This document shows positions 35,630-45,019 of a stretch of 64,000 bases of DNA, piece by piece. The number at the start of each line of letters is the position of its first letter. Position 1 is the first letter of the stretch. The DNA lies in the NCBI RefSeq assembly GCF_014323605.1, contig NZ_SCMB01000002.1, positions 124,001 through 188,000 of the forward strand, given 5' to 3'. The notes under the pieces were generated by a model that made no database searches, was not told the origin of the DNA, and saw only the letters and a list, made by a program, of their open reading frames with translations. This DNA is from Lactobacillus kimbladii. Lineage in GTDB: Bacteria > Bacillota > Bacilli > Lactobacillales > Lactobacillaceae. The translations under genes and the position numbers were made by a program.

Positions 35630-36427
35630 TCAACCCATTACATCAGAGTATCTCTGAAGCCCTTCTTTATTAACTATTTTTACTATTAAATAAAAAACTA
35701 TCATCCATACAATTTCAATGATTGTCTTTTTAAGCCATATATTTAATGGTAATGCTTTAACAAGCGTATCAATTGGAAAAGAGCTGAAATATTGAAATGG
35801 CAGTAGTTTAATTATTTTTACCAAAAAAGGCGGCAAAATTTCTAAAGGAAAGTAAAAGCCTGCCAGCAGATTGACTACAACTTCTTTTACCAGTAAAACA
35901 AAGAAAAGATTGTCAAACCAGTATGCTACACTACCAATAATATAAGAAAAAAGAAACCATAATATGGCTGCCATAATTAAACTAAATGCAAATTCAAGTA
36001 GCACGAGTAAAGAAATATGAATTAAATTACGCGCAACTATATAGACAAATCCAATAATTAAAATCGGAGCAAGCAAAATTAAATTTGCCAGTCTATCGCC
36101 CAGCATTTTAGCAAAATAATATTTTTCAACTGTAATTGGTCTATGGATGATATTAGACAATTCTCCTGAATGGATATCATCATTCAATTCCCAGTCAACT
36201 GCATACCATACAAAAGAATTAATAAAATTAACCCCAATATAATAAATTACCATTTGATTTTTGCTAAAACCACCAATAGTTTGACCATGATTCAATATTA
36301 ATGACCACAAATAAAACATCACTAAACTTGGTACCAGTGCTTGCAGAAGCAAAATTATGACGCTGCTCTTATTGGCTAATATAGACTTCAATGAGACCTT
36401 GCTTACTGAAAAATAGGTTTTTATCAT
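35630..36427 (-). CDS. ABC-2 family permease, first subunit
   Basis: 265 residues with six hydrophobic helices. The N-terminal part (MIKTYFSVSKVSLKSIL) and its pairing with the next gene fit the two-permease form of this exporter type. The start ATG overlaps the stop of the ATPase gene by four bases (ATGA), so translation is coupled. It has no catalytic residues. Confidence 0.84.
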   Translation of the reverse strand: MIKTYFSVSKVSLKSILANKSSVIILLLQALVPSLVMFYLWSLILNHGQTIGGFSKNQMVIYYIGVNFINSFVWYAVDWELNDDIHSGELSNIIHRPITVEKYYFAKMLGDRLANLILLAPILIIGFVYIVARNLIHISLLVLLEFAFSLIMAAILWFLFSYIIGSVAYWFDNLFFVLLVKEVVVNLLAGFYFPLEILPPFLVKIIKLLPFQYFSSFPIDTLVKALPLNIWLKKTIIEIVWMIVFYLIVKIVNKEGLQRYSDVMG

Positions 36428-37407
36428 TTTTCTTTCTCCTCAGCAAATAGCTCTAAGATAATATCTTCAAGCTTCAGGTCATTTATTTGATAGTCGGAGC
36501 CTTGATTATCCCGTGCCAACCGAGCGATTTGGTCATCTACCTTTTCTACAGGAACCTTAATTGTCACGGTCAAATCATCCTGATCAATAATCTTGGCGCC
36601 CAATTTACTTTCGTTGAAGTTCTCCGATTTAATAAAAGTAATATATTTATTCTGATTAAACCTCTCTAATAAATCTGTTTTTGGTCCATCCCACATTATC
36701 TGACCGCTATTTACAATGATCAGGTGATCACAGATAGTTGCAATATCTTCCATATCATGAGAGGTAAGAAAGACAGTCAATTTTTCTTCCTTGTTCAGCC
36801 TTAACAAAAACTTACGTATATCCCTTTTTGCCAAAACGTCTAAGCCAATAGTCGGTTCATCTAAAAAGAGTATTTTTGGTCTGGTTGCTACGCCGGCCAG
36901 AAATTCTACTTTCATTCGTTCTCCCAGTGATAATTTGCGGGTTTGTACATCTAATTTTGAAGTTACATTTAATATCTGAGCCAGATCATTGACCGTTTTT
37001 TGAAAAATTTCTTCCGGTATATCGTACATTGACTGCAATAATTTCAAATAATCTCTAGGGGTTAAATCAGGAAAAAGCTGCGATCTATTTCCCATAACGA
37101 CTGAGATTGACTTTTTGAAATCATTTATCCTTTTTGTAGGATCATAGCCATTTACCCTGCAAGTTCCGGCTGATGGAAACAAGGTCCCAGTCAGCATCTT
37201 AATGGTCGTGGTCTTACCTGCCCCATTTTTGCCAATAAAGCCAACTTTTTCACCGTTCTTGATAGTAAAATTGAGCGATTTTACTGCTTGCACTGCCGTC
37301 TTTTCAGGCTTAAAAATATTTTTAACAACTGCACGCCAGTTTTCACCCCTGCTGCTAATAAAATAATCCTTAGAAAGATTATGAACTTCAATCGCATTTT
37401 CGTTCAT
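36424..37407 (-). CDS. ABC exporter ATP-binding protein with C-terminal extension
   Basis: 327 residues. The ATPase core contains Walker A GKNGAGKTTT (about residues 60-69), signature LSLGERMKVEFLAG, Walker B ILFLDEPTIGLD, and switch His in LTSHDMED. A C-terminal extension of about 90 residues follows (about 240-327), as in drug and teichoic-acid exporters. The true start is the ATG at 37405-37407; the ATG 12 bases upstream overlaps the GAGG ribosome site. Upstream lies a leader carrying a short ORF and a terminator. Confidence 0.9.
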   Translation of the reverse strand: MNENAIEVHNLSKDYFISSRGENWRAVVKNIFKPEKTAVQAVKSLNFTIKNGEKVGFIGKNGAGKTTTIKMLTGTLFPSAGTCRVNGYDPTKRINDFKKSISVVMGNRSQLFPDLTPRDYLKLLQSMYDIPEEIFQKTVNDLAQILNVTSKLDVQTRKLSLGERMKVEFLAGVATRPKILFLDEPTIGLDVLAKRDIRKFLLRLNKEEKLTVFLTSHDMEDIATICDHLIIVNSGQIMWDGPKTDLLERFNQNKYITFIKSENFNESKLGAKIIDQDDLTVTIKVPVEKVDDQIARLARDNQGSDYQINDLKLEDIILELFAEEKEK

Positions 37408-37423
37408 TTTTGACCTCATTTAG

Positions 37424-37525
37424 TTATCTAGCCAGCACAAAAAAGCAATTTTTAAAAGGACAATCCTTTTTACAAAATTGCTTTAAGTTTTGAACAATAA
37501 TCATCATACATTTAGAAACTGTCAT
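37424..37525 (-). CDS. Putative 33-residue cysteine-bearing leader peptide
   Basis: A short ORF, ATG 37523-37525 to TAA 37424-37426, with AAGG about eight bases upstream. It ends 17 bases before the exporter ATPase start. The N-terminus MTVSKCMMIIVQNLKQF is followed by CKKDCPFKNC, so three cysteines lie in nine residues and four in total. The middle of the ORF spans the inverted repeat of an intrinsic terminator. I recognise no family. It may be a translated leader that controls read-through into the exporter, or it may be coincidental, given that the inverted repeat fixes part of the sequence. Confidence 0.45.
   Translation of the reverse strand: MTVSKCMMIIVQNLKQFCKKDCPFKNCFFVLAR
37441..37484 (-). 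terminator. Leader terminator/attenuator before the ABC exporter operon
   Basis: Minus-strand arms AAAGCAATTTT and AAAATTGCTTT (11 bp) and AAAAGGA/TCCTTTT (7 bp), a short loop and a TTTTTT tail make a strong intrinsic terminator. It is located after a promoter and before the exporter ATPase, inside the leader ORF. It could alternatively end add transcripts, but that gene stops 166 bases upstream. Confidence 0.75.
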
Positions 37526-37574
37526 TGGTTTAACCTTATTACTTATAGTTTTTAAATCAGCAACAATTAGATAA

Positions 37575-37583
37575 ATTCTACCA
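37575..37583 (-). promoter_or_regulatory. Probable promoter of the exporter leader
   Basis: TGGTAGAAT is an extended -10 on the minus strand (TGnTAGAAT) with no strong -35. It would start RNA about 43 bases before the short ORF. Confidence 0.4.
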
Positions 37584-37649
37584 TATTTTTAACAGTTTTT
37601 AAATATAATTTTAATTTTTGGCACAAAATATATTTTCTATTTAGAAATA

Positions 37650-38675
37650 TCACTTTTTACTTGAGATGTATTCTTCTATTTGGGCAAGATAGTGTTCTTT
37701 TTCCTGCTGACTGATCCAAGAGGTTTTAAATGAATTTTGTGCTATTCGGATCAGTTCTTTTTCACTCCAATCACACTTTTGGGCAAATTTATAGTAAACA
37801 TCATTAATATAATTACTACCCTTATAAGCCGGATCATCGGAATTAAAACTAATCAGTGCACCGCTATTAAAAAGCTCATTAATGGCCTCCTGTTCCATAA
37901 CTTTGCGGGTGTAAAAATAAGCCATGGGACATGCTGTAATACCAATTTTTTGGTCTATTAAAAAAGCCATTAAATCCTCATTATCAACTATATTTAAGCC
38001 ATGATCCAAACGATCTACCGTGATAATTTCTAAAGCTTGTTTAATATGATCAACTGTATCAACTTGGTGCAGATCACAATGCATTGTTAAATAGTAACCT
38101 TGGTGTCTAGCCTTAGCAAAAACCAGCATAAACTTCAACGGTGGGTTATGATGCTCATCTGAATCAAGACCAACACCTAATATCCAGCCTTTTTTATGAT
38201 ATGGCTCAGCTTCTTTTAAAGTTTGCATTGCTGATTCTTGTGAATACTCTCTTAAAAAGCACATTATTAATTGTACATCAATGTCTAATGGTGCTGCATC
38301 AACAATCGCTTCATGAATGCCCTCAATTACTGTAGCAAAAGGGATTCCTCGACTAGTATGAGCTTGAGGATCAAAAAACAATTCAAGGTGCTTAACATTG
38401 CTGTCAGCTTCTTTGCGCAAAAAAGCTGCAGTTAAATCATAGAAATCTTGTTTAGTCCGCAAGACCTGCATCCCTTTATAGTACGCCTTTAAAAATTCGG
38501 GCAGCCCTACGCCATAATTCCTGTCAATATCCGCTGGCGTCTTAGCACCGATATCAATCTGGTTTCTCTTAGCGATCGCAAATTCCATTTCTGCTTCTAG
38601 TGTTCCCTCTATATGAACATGCAGTTCGGCCTTGGGCAATCCGTCAACAAACTTACGAGATAATTTTTGGGTCAT
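37650..38675 (-). CDS. add: Adenosine deaminase
   Basis: Converts adenosine (and deoxyadenosine) to inosine and ammonia in purine salvage. It is a zinc-dependent TIM-barrel amidohydrolase of 341 residues. Metal and catalytic motifs: KAELHVHIEGT (His-x-His near residue 19), HCDLHQVD (Zn His), LDHGLNIVDN, and the SFNSDDPAY (Asp) near residues 276-284. The ATG start has AAGGAGAAAAAG upstream. It is divergent from guaB, so two purine genes share a 300-base regulatory region. Confidence 0.94.
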   Translation of the reverse strand: MTQKLSRKFVDGLPKAELHVHIEGTLEAEMEFAIAKRNQIDIGAKTPADIDRNYGVGLPEFLKAYYKGMQVLRTKQDFYDLTAAFLRKEADSNVKHLELFFDPQAHTSRGIPFATVIEGIHEAIVDAAPLDIDVQLIMCFLREYSQESAMQTLKEAEPYHKKGWILGVGLDSDEHHNPPLKFMLVFAKARHQGYYLTMHCDLHQVDTVDHIKQALEIITVDRLDHGLNIVDNEDLMAFLIDQKIGITACPMAYFYTRKVMEQEAINELFNSGALISFNSDDPAYKGSNYINDVYYKFAQKCDWSEKELIRIAQNSFKTSWISQQEKEHYLAQIEEYISSKK

Positions 38676-38701
38676 CTTTTTCTCCTTAACAAAATCACTA
38701 T

Positions 38702-38841
38702 AAATACGAACATTTTAAGCGAATTCTAATTACCTTCTTTATCATCAAAGCTTTTATATAGCTACAAATCAATATTAAAAATCATAACATTTTTATTTAT
38801 TACTTACAATAACTATTTATATTGTGCTTTTGTTCGATTTT
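38702..38841. promoter_or_regulatory. PurBox-like sites in the add-guaB divergent region
   Basis: AAATACGAACATT (38702-38714, plus strand) matches the lactic-acid-bacterial PurBox AWWWCCGAACWWT at 12 of 13 positions. AAAATCGAACAAA (38829-38841, minus strand) matches at 11 of 13. Control of add and/or guaB by a PurR-type regulator is inferred. No purine riboswitch was seen in the 300 bases between the genes. Confidence 0.4.
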
Positions 38842-38901
38842 TGCATTGAAATACTTCGGTAGTAATATTATAATTTTAACAATACGATCTATAATTTTAT
38901 C

Positions 38902-38930
38902 TTGACCAAGGTTAAAATCACTAGTAAAGT
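38902..38930 (+). promoter_or_regulatory. guaB promoter
   Basis: -35 TTGACC and -10 TAAAGT are 17 bases apart, about 45 bases before the guaB start, and leave a short leader ending in AAGGAGAG. Confidence 0.6.
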
Positions 38931-38975
38931 GTAATCAATTTAACTTTAATATTTTTGAAAAGGAGAGTGCATTAA

Positions 38976-40121
<1,146 letters not shown>

Positions 40122-40134
40122 ATAAAGTAAATTA

Positions 40135-40170
40135 AAAAATAGTTATTACTTTCATGCAATAACTATTTTT
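40135..40170. terminator. Bidirectional terminator between guaB and the MarR gene
   Basis: AAAAATAGTTATT / AATAACTATTTTT stem with a 10-base loop, serving convergent genes. Confidence 0.88.
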
Positions 40171-40175
40171 TTGAT

Positions 40176-40601
40176 CTATTTATCAGATATGGCTTCATTC
40201 AGCTTCTGTAAATTTTTTACTAATTCATTCTTCGTATCGGCTCCTAAAATTTCAGCATAACTATTCTCAGAATTAACAAAATAATAAGTTATTTTTGGTC
40301 CCAGCTTGATAGCTTTCTCAGTTAGGATTATTGCCTTTAATCGTGTATCATGTTGATCAACTTTTTTGGTAATTAAACCTTTTTCTTCCATTAAGCGTAA
40401 TACATTAGTAGCAGTAGATTTCCTAATGTTAAATTCATGCTCAATATCCTTTTGATAAATTGATTTGTTTTGGGCAAATGAAGCCAAATATTCAATGATT
40501 AGCATCTGTGTTCCGGTTAAGCCAATTTTTCTAGCGTAGTAATCAACATTACGATTAAAAGTATTTTGTATACGCTGTAAGGCTAATCCTAATCTGTTCA
40601 T
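40176..40601 (-). CDS. MarR-family transcriptional regulator
   Basis: 141 residues with a winged helix-turn-helix (about 30-95). It includes the recognition-helix region FNIRKSTATNVLRLMEEKGLI and wing DQHDTRLKAIILT. It is the second gene of an operon with a multidrug MFS transporter and probably represses it through the palindrome in front of that gene. The start ATG lies ten bases after the MFS stop. Confidence 0.9.
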   Translation of the reverse strand: MNRLGLALQRIQNTFNRNVDYYARKIGLTGTQMLIIEYLASFAQNKSIYQKDIEHEFNIRKSTATNVLRLMEEKGLITKKVDQHDTRLKAIILTEKAIKLGPKITYYFVNSENSYAEILGADTKNELVKNLQKLNEAISDK

Positions 40602-40611
40602 TAATCTTACT

Positions 40612-42009
40612 CTATTCCTTTGTTTTTACCGATTTTGTAGCTTGATAAAGTAAGTATACACCAACAAGAACAATAATCAGAATAAAAATAAAACCTACCT
40701 GAGCAGCTTCAATATATTTTCCAGTAGTAGTGCTTTGACCACTCATCTGTTCCACAAATTGCATAATAGCTGAAATAATTGCCGTGCCGACGGCTCCAGC
40801 AAATTGCTGCGCCATATTGAACAGACCATTGCCATCTGTATTTTCTTTTTCATCTAGCTGACCAATGGAAGCAGTCATAGTATCACCCATTACCAGGCCT
40901 ATACCCATCATTGTAATAGCATAGAACAGAATAATTTTGCCAGATGATAGTGAAGAAGCAAATATACAATAAAGAATCCCACCGATTATTTCCAAAACTG
41001 CGCCTGTCATTATTGGTTTTCTGGGACCATAATTGTCGAGCAATCTGCCACTAATTGGTGAGAGCACCGCTCCAACAAGTCCACCGGTTAAAAGCAGAAG
41101 ACCCGCAGTCATTGCTGTAGAATTATTAACAATTTGAACATAATTTGGCAAAATGAAAGACAATCCTAAGGTATTAACTTGAAAAATAAAATAAGCCGTG
41201 ATGCCTTGGGTAAATTTAGTATTTCTAAAAACTCTAATATTAATTAACGGAGTAGCAGTATTTAAAGAATGCTTGATAAAAATAATTAAGCAAATAACGC
41301 CGACTGCTAAAGGCAAAATAAACATAAAAGGTTTTTGTAAGATAGTAGACAAATTGCTAAAAGCAAAAATCAAGCCGATAAATGTTAAAGCAATGCTCAG
41401 AAAGCCCGCTGTATCAAGTTGCGTATGTACAATTTTCTTAGATTCGTCATTAATTGAAGCTATACCCATTAATAGAGAAATTATCATCACCGGAATTATA
41501 AAAATAAAGATATAACGCCAACCTAACGTATTGACGACTAATCCGCCAAACGTTGGTCCTAAAGCTGGAGCAACTGCCGTTATCATTGTTCCTATTCCCA
41601 TAAGCAATCCAATTTTATCTAAGGGTGTCCGTTCCAAAATAATATTAAACATTAATGGAATAGCTATTCCCGCTCCTGCTCCTTGAATAACACGACCAAG
41701 TACTAGAAAAATAAATTGGTTTGCTACTGCATCAATCACTAAACCACAAATAAATAAAGTAGCGGCTGTAACAAAAAGTTTTCTTGAACTAAAATTTCTT
41801 TTTAAATATGCAGATAATGGCATAATAATAGAAGCAACCAATAAATAACCAGTTGTCATCCACTGTACGGTAGCCATATTAACATGAAAATCCTTCATCA
41901 AAACAGGAAAAGTAACGTTTCCCGCTGTTTCAATTAGCACACCCGAAAAAGACATTAATCCGGCTGCGAAAACGGAACAAATTAATTTTGCGTCTAATTT
42001 TCTTTGCAT
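40612..42009 (-). CDS. DHA2-type multidrug MFS efflux transporter (EmrB/QacA family)
   Basis: 465 residues with about fourteen hydrophobic helices. Motifs include the helix 1 region GVLIETAGNVTFPVLMKDF, the WMTTGYLL of helix 2, LGRVIQGAGAGIAIPL (motif C-like antiporter signature), and GPTFGGL. It would export drugs or toxic metabolites using the proton gradient. It has a very strong ribosome site (AGGAGGAATTTGA). A perfect 20-base palindrome 20 bases before the start is the likely operator of the MarR protein encoded behind it. Confidence 0.9.
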   Translation of the reverse strand: MQRKLDAKLICSVFAAGLMSFSGVLIETAGNVTFPVLMKDFHVNMATVQWMTTGYLLVASIIMPLSAYLKRNFSSRKLFVTAATLFICGLVIDAVANQFIFLVLGRVIQGAGAGIAIPLMFNIILERTPLDKIGLLMGIGTMITAVAPALGPTFGGLVVNTLGWRYIFIFIIPVMIISLLMGIASINDESKKIVHTQLDTAGFLSIALTFIGLIFAFSNLSTILQKPFMFILPLAVGVICLIIFIKHSLNTATPLINIRVFRNTKFTQGITAYFIFQVNTLGLSFILPNYVQIVNNSTAMTAGLLLLTGGLVGAVLSPISGRLLDNYGPRKPIMTGAVLEIIGGILYCIFASSLSSGKIILFYAITMMGIGLVMGDTMTASIGQLDEKENTDGNGLFNMAQQFAGAVGTAIISAIMQFVEQMSGQSTTTGKYIEAAQVGFIFILIIVLVGVYLLYQATKSVKTKE

Positions 42010-42028
42010 TCAAATTCCTCCTGAATAT

Positions 42029-42048
42029 TTAGTTAGCAAGCTAACTAA
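42029..42048. promoter_or_regulatory. Palindromic operator upstream of the MFS-MarR operon
   Basis: TTAGTTAGC-AA-GCTAACTAA is a perfect inverted repeat of 9+9 bases with a 2-base centre, in the promoter region of the MFS gene. Its size and spacing are typical of MarR dimer sites. Binding is inferred. Confidence 0.75.
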
Positions 42049-42098
42049 TTAACCATAGTAACTCACATTTTTTTGAAATGCAATAAAATAGAGCAAAA

Positions 42099-42125
42099 AA
42101 AAACACCTGAAACTCAGATGTTTTT
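42099..42125 (-). terminator. Terminator of the glycosyltransferase gene
   Basis: AAAAACA(C)CTGA / TCAG(A)TGTTTTT stem followed by nine T on the minus strand. Confidence 0.82.
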
Positions 42126-42140
42126 CTTATAATTAAATAT

Positions 42141-43664
42141 TTATTTATCAGTATCAATCACATATTTCTGCCAATAACGCCAGACATTTTCACTTGAAAA
42201 GCGTTTAGCATTTTCATATGCGCCATCGTTCATTTTCCTGCGTAATTTTGGACTAGCAAAAAACTCAGTAATTTTGGCAGCTAAATCATCTATATGACCA
42301 CTTGGTACAATAAAGCCACTCTGACCATCAGCGATTAAGTCCTCTACTCCATAATTAATATTATATGAAACTACTGGAACGCCGTGAGATTGAGCTTCAA
42401 GTACAGAAAGATTGAAACCCTCATACCTGGATGTAGCAACAGCTAGCTGCGCATCATCATATATATGATTCATGTCTTTCGCATAACCCATAAAATGGAC
42501 TACATCATCCAAGCCCAGATCCTGCACTAATTTTTTTAACTTTTTTTCTTCCTTGAAATTATCAGCACCATTACCATAACCATAGATATCTAAGGTCAGC
42601 GAATCATTATTTTGATAAGCCTGATTAAATGCTTCGATGGTGTCATCAATACGCTTTTCATAAAATAGTCTAGCTACTACTATTATTTTACCTTTAGTGC
42701 GCTCACTCATTAGTATATGCTCAACATGCAGCTGCTCATCTGACACTATTCCAACAGGAATAGCAACGATTGGTACTTGTGTCCGTAGCCTTTTACGCAT
42801 ATCATCTGCTTGTTGTTTTGTAGGAGTAATTACTAAATCGGTTTTACTAAGTAGCTCATTATTAGAAATTGAGTTGTAAGTAAGAGGTGAAGTAGGATCC
42901 CAATAATCTCTAAAATGAATACTATGAAAATGCTCAATTTTTCTGGCAGGCGTTTTCATATTAATCATTGGTACATTAGTAATATTGCTACGGTCCGAAA
43001 TAAATGTTGATCTTTCATCCCCATCTTGTTCGTTCAATTCATCAAGCATAATGGTAAAGGCTTGACCATTATTCATTAGTGAGTGGACATTGCCATTAGT
43101 GTCTGTCATTTGAATGTTAGTAGCTGGATAGACATTTGGTTTTCTTTCATATGAGATTTCATAGTAAATGGTATTATTTGGACGAAAGAACAACTCATAA
43201 ATCAAATGACCATCAACTGTATCATAAATTTGGGTCATACTCTTAAATCCACGTGTATCGTAAAATTCTTGTTTAATACAGTGGACATCAGCATTAAAAT
43301 ATTTAATTGTATCGATGCTGCCATTAGGCAACATAATAATAGTCATTGTTTTACGTTGACCCTCATAGACTTCATAACCATTGTCAATTTGTTTTACATT
43401 ATTGTCACTCGGAATCGGCAAATCTTTTATAGTTACAATACGACTAGCAAACTTTACTGTACCGGCAAAAAAGTCAAACTTATTAACATAATCATCATCG
43501 GTCATGTCATACAAAGGTAAATTTCGGTGAGCAAACCGGTTATATTCCGTCGTCACTATTTTTGCCTCAACGTGATTACGTTTAAAGAGCATTAATCTTT
43601 TGACTTCTGCGTGCTCTATTCCTGAACTATTCGCATCTAATCTATTATCTAAAAAGTAATACAT
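42141..43664 (-). CDS. GT4 glycosyltransferase, TagE/GtfA-like
   Basis: 507 residues. The C-terminal half has the GT-B donor domain: VARLFYEKRIDDTIEAF, IYGYGNG, and the sugar-nucleotide motif SRYEGFNLSVLEAQSHGVPVV with the E-x7-E pattern. The N-terminal ~250 residues contain a beta-rich insert seen in the TagE (poly(glycerol-phosphate) alpha-glucosyltransferase) and GtfA (Ser-rich adhesin) families. It most likely adds glucose to teichoic acid or sugar to a surface protein. No sec-accessory or adhesin gene is close by. It is a single gene, ATG behind AAAGGAC. Confidence 0.85.
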   Translation of the reverse strand: MYYFLDNRLDANSSGIEHAEVKRLMLFKRNHVEAKIVTTEYNRFAHRNLPLYDMTDDDYVNKFDFFAGTVKFASRIVTIKDLPIPSDNNVKQIDNGYEVYEGQRKTMTIIMLPNGSIDTIKYFNADVHCIKQEFYDTRGFKSMTQIYDTVDGHLIYELFFRPNNTIYYEISYERKPNVYPATNIQMTDTNGNVHSLMNNGQAFTIMLDELNEQDGDERSTFISDRSNITNVPMINMKTPARKIEHFHSIHFRDYWDPTSPLTYNSISNNELLSKTDLVITPTKQQADDMRKRLRTQVPIVAIPVGIVSDEQLHVEHILMSERTKGKIIVVARLFYEKRIDDTIEAFNQAYQNNDSLTLDIYGYGNGADNFKEEKKLKKLVQDLGLDDVVHFMGYAKDMNHIYDDAQLAVATSRYEGFNLSVLEAQSHGVPVVSYNINYGVEDLIADGQSGFIVPSGHIDDLAAKITEFFASPKLRRKMNDGAYENAKRFSSENVWRYWQKYVIDTDK

Positions 43665-43755
43665 AAATTGTCCTTTATTCCTATATTCAAACTGTCATAG
43701 TCAATTTTAGCATAAAATTTCTAAATATAAGTAGTGAATTTAAAATGCAAAAAAA

Positions 43756-43784
43756 GTATTAACCGATCAATATTCGGCTAATAC
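43756..43784 (-). terminator. Terminator of the copY-membrane protein pair
   Basis: GTATTA(A)CCGA / TCGG(C)TAATAC hairpin with seven T on the minus strand, 24 bases after the last stop. Confidence 0.75.
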
Positions 43785-43807
43785 TGCTAATACTTTAGTT
43801 AAATTAT

Positions 43808-44521
43808 TTACTGCTGCTTTTTAGTTAATTTTAAAATTAAAGGCCAAATAATTGCAGCAATTATGCCCAAAGCCAAACCGCCCCATAGAATCGGGGAGGT
43901 AGTTAATGAAATTCCATTTACAACATTACTTTCAAGCCATTGAACTAATTGGTTTGCTAAAAACTGTAGTGCTCCAAATGATCCTATGGACGCAACCAAT
44001 AAAATAATTGAAGCCCAATATTTACCAAATAACATCAACAAAGCAGCTAGAATAAAAACTAATATAGTTGCAAAAAGGCAATAATGAAAAATACTAATAG
44101 TTTGGTTAACTTTATCCTTGTTTTCATCTAAACCATTGTTAATTTTATTTAACAGCAGGTTGCTTACAGCTTTCTGTACTTCATTATTTTCTGGAAAAGA
44201 CAAATTTTTAGCAGACACTTCTCCATTTTCTTGATAAGTAACACCGAGATTATATAAGCTGACATAAGACATATCATTATGATACTTTTTAGGTAATTGC
44301 TCTAAAATTTTATCCTCAACACCGAAATCTTTAGCCAGTTTCAAGGTACCTTTTAGCCTTGAATCACCAGTATCATTTACGCTTTTTTTAATTACTTTCT
44401 GTGCCATGCCACGAACATTTTGCACATTAATAGTTATTGGTGACTCAAGTAGCAGAAAGCCAGAAATACAAACCGCTGCAGTAAAAATCACTCGGAATAA
44501 AATACTAGCAAATTTTTTCAT
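43808..44521 (-). CDS. Membrane protein of unknown function downstream of the CopY-type gene
   Basis: 237 residues. A signal-anchor helix (about 8-22), an extracellular region of about 110 residues, and three C-terminal helices (about 142-165, 170-190, 210-230) are predicted by eye. I recognise no domain. The start is the ATG behind GGGAGG; an upstream in-frame ATG lies before that site. It is 36 bases downstream of the repressor and may be cotranscribed, but no copper-binding motif is obvious. It ends in Lys-rich KKQQ. Confidence 0.72.
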   Translation of the reverse strand: MKKFASILFRVIFTAAVCISGFLLLESPITINVQNVRGMAQKVIKKSVNDTGDSRLKGTLKLAKDFGVEDKILEQLPKKYHNDMSYVSLYNLGVTYQENGEVSAKNLSFPENNEVQKAVSNLLLNKINNGLDENKDKVNQTISIFHYCLFATILVFILAALLMLFGKYWASIILLVASIGSFGALQFLANQLVQWLESNVVNGISLTTSPILWGGLALGIIAAIIWPLILKLTKKQQ

Positions 44522-44557
44522 TAAATTAACCTCCCACATTAATATTAACTATTTAAT

Positions 44558-44995
44558 CTAACAGTCATGTTGACCCGAAGCTAAACAGTTACAATTAACC
44601 ATTTCAGGAGCACTTTCTTTTTTATAAGCAAGTTCTTTTTCTATCTTAGCGATGTCACCCTGAGCAAGAGGCATATCTTTCAAAATAGCTATCATTACCT
44701 GACCTTTATGCATATCACACATATGACTCATCATTTCTTTTGTGACCTGAATCATCATTTCGATCTGAGTAACAGTAGCAGAATAAACGAAACGGCGACC
44801 ATCTTTACGGGTTTTTAACAAATCCTTTTTGACCAAACGTCCCATCAAAGTTTTGATAGTAGATTCAGACCAGTTCTTTTTTGCCTGCAGCTGCTGAATC
44901 ACTTCACCAGTGTGAATTTCTCCTAAAGTCCACACTATTCTCATAACTTCCCACTCAGCTTCGGAAATATTATGTTCTCTATTTTTTTCTACCAT
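44558..44995 (-). CDS. copY: CopY/TcrY-type copper-responsive repressor
   Basis: 145 residues. The N-terminal BlaI/MecI/CopY winged helix (about 5-75; SEAEWEVMRIVW and WSESTIKTLMGRLVKKDLL) is followed by a C-terminal dimer region. The tail is CNCLASGQHDC: Cys-x-Cys-x5-His-x-Cys, against Cys-x-Cys-x4-Cys-x-Cys in enterococcal CopY. One cysteine is thus replaced by histidine. Copper binding may survive with altered affinity. The cop boxes it should bind lie about 10 kb away, in front of the cupredoxin-ATPase operon. None is found at its own promoter. The ATG at 44995 is chosen over a TTG three codons earlier. Confidence 0.87.
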   Translation of the reverse strand: MVEKNREHNISEAEWEVMRIVWTLGEIHTGEVIQQLQAKKNWSESTIKTLMGRLVKKDLLKTRKDGRRFVYSATVTQIEMMIQVTKEMMSHMCDMHKGQVMIAILKDMPLAQGDIAKIEKELAYKKESAPEMVNCNCLASGQHDC

Positions 44996-45019
44996 AATAA
45001 TCAACTCAACTTTATTTTA

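Noticed and set aside
38676..38975. Purine riboswitch before guaB or add
   Set aside because: The conserved purine aptamer loops and three-way junction could not be traced in the 300 bases. PurBox-like motifs explain the region better.
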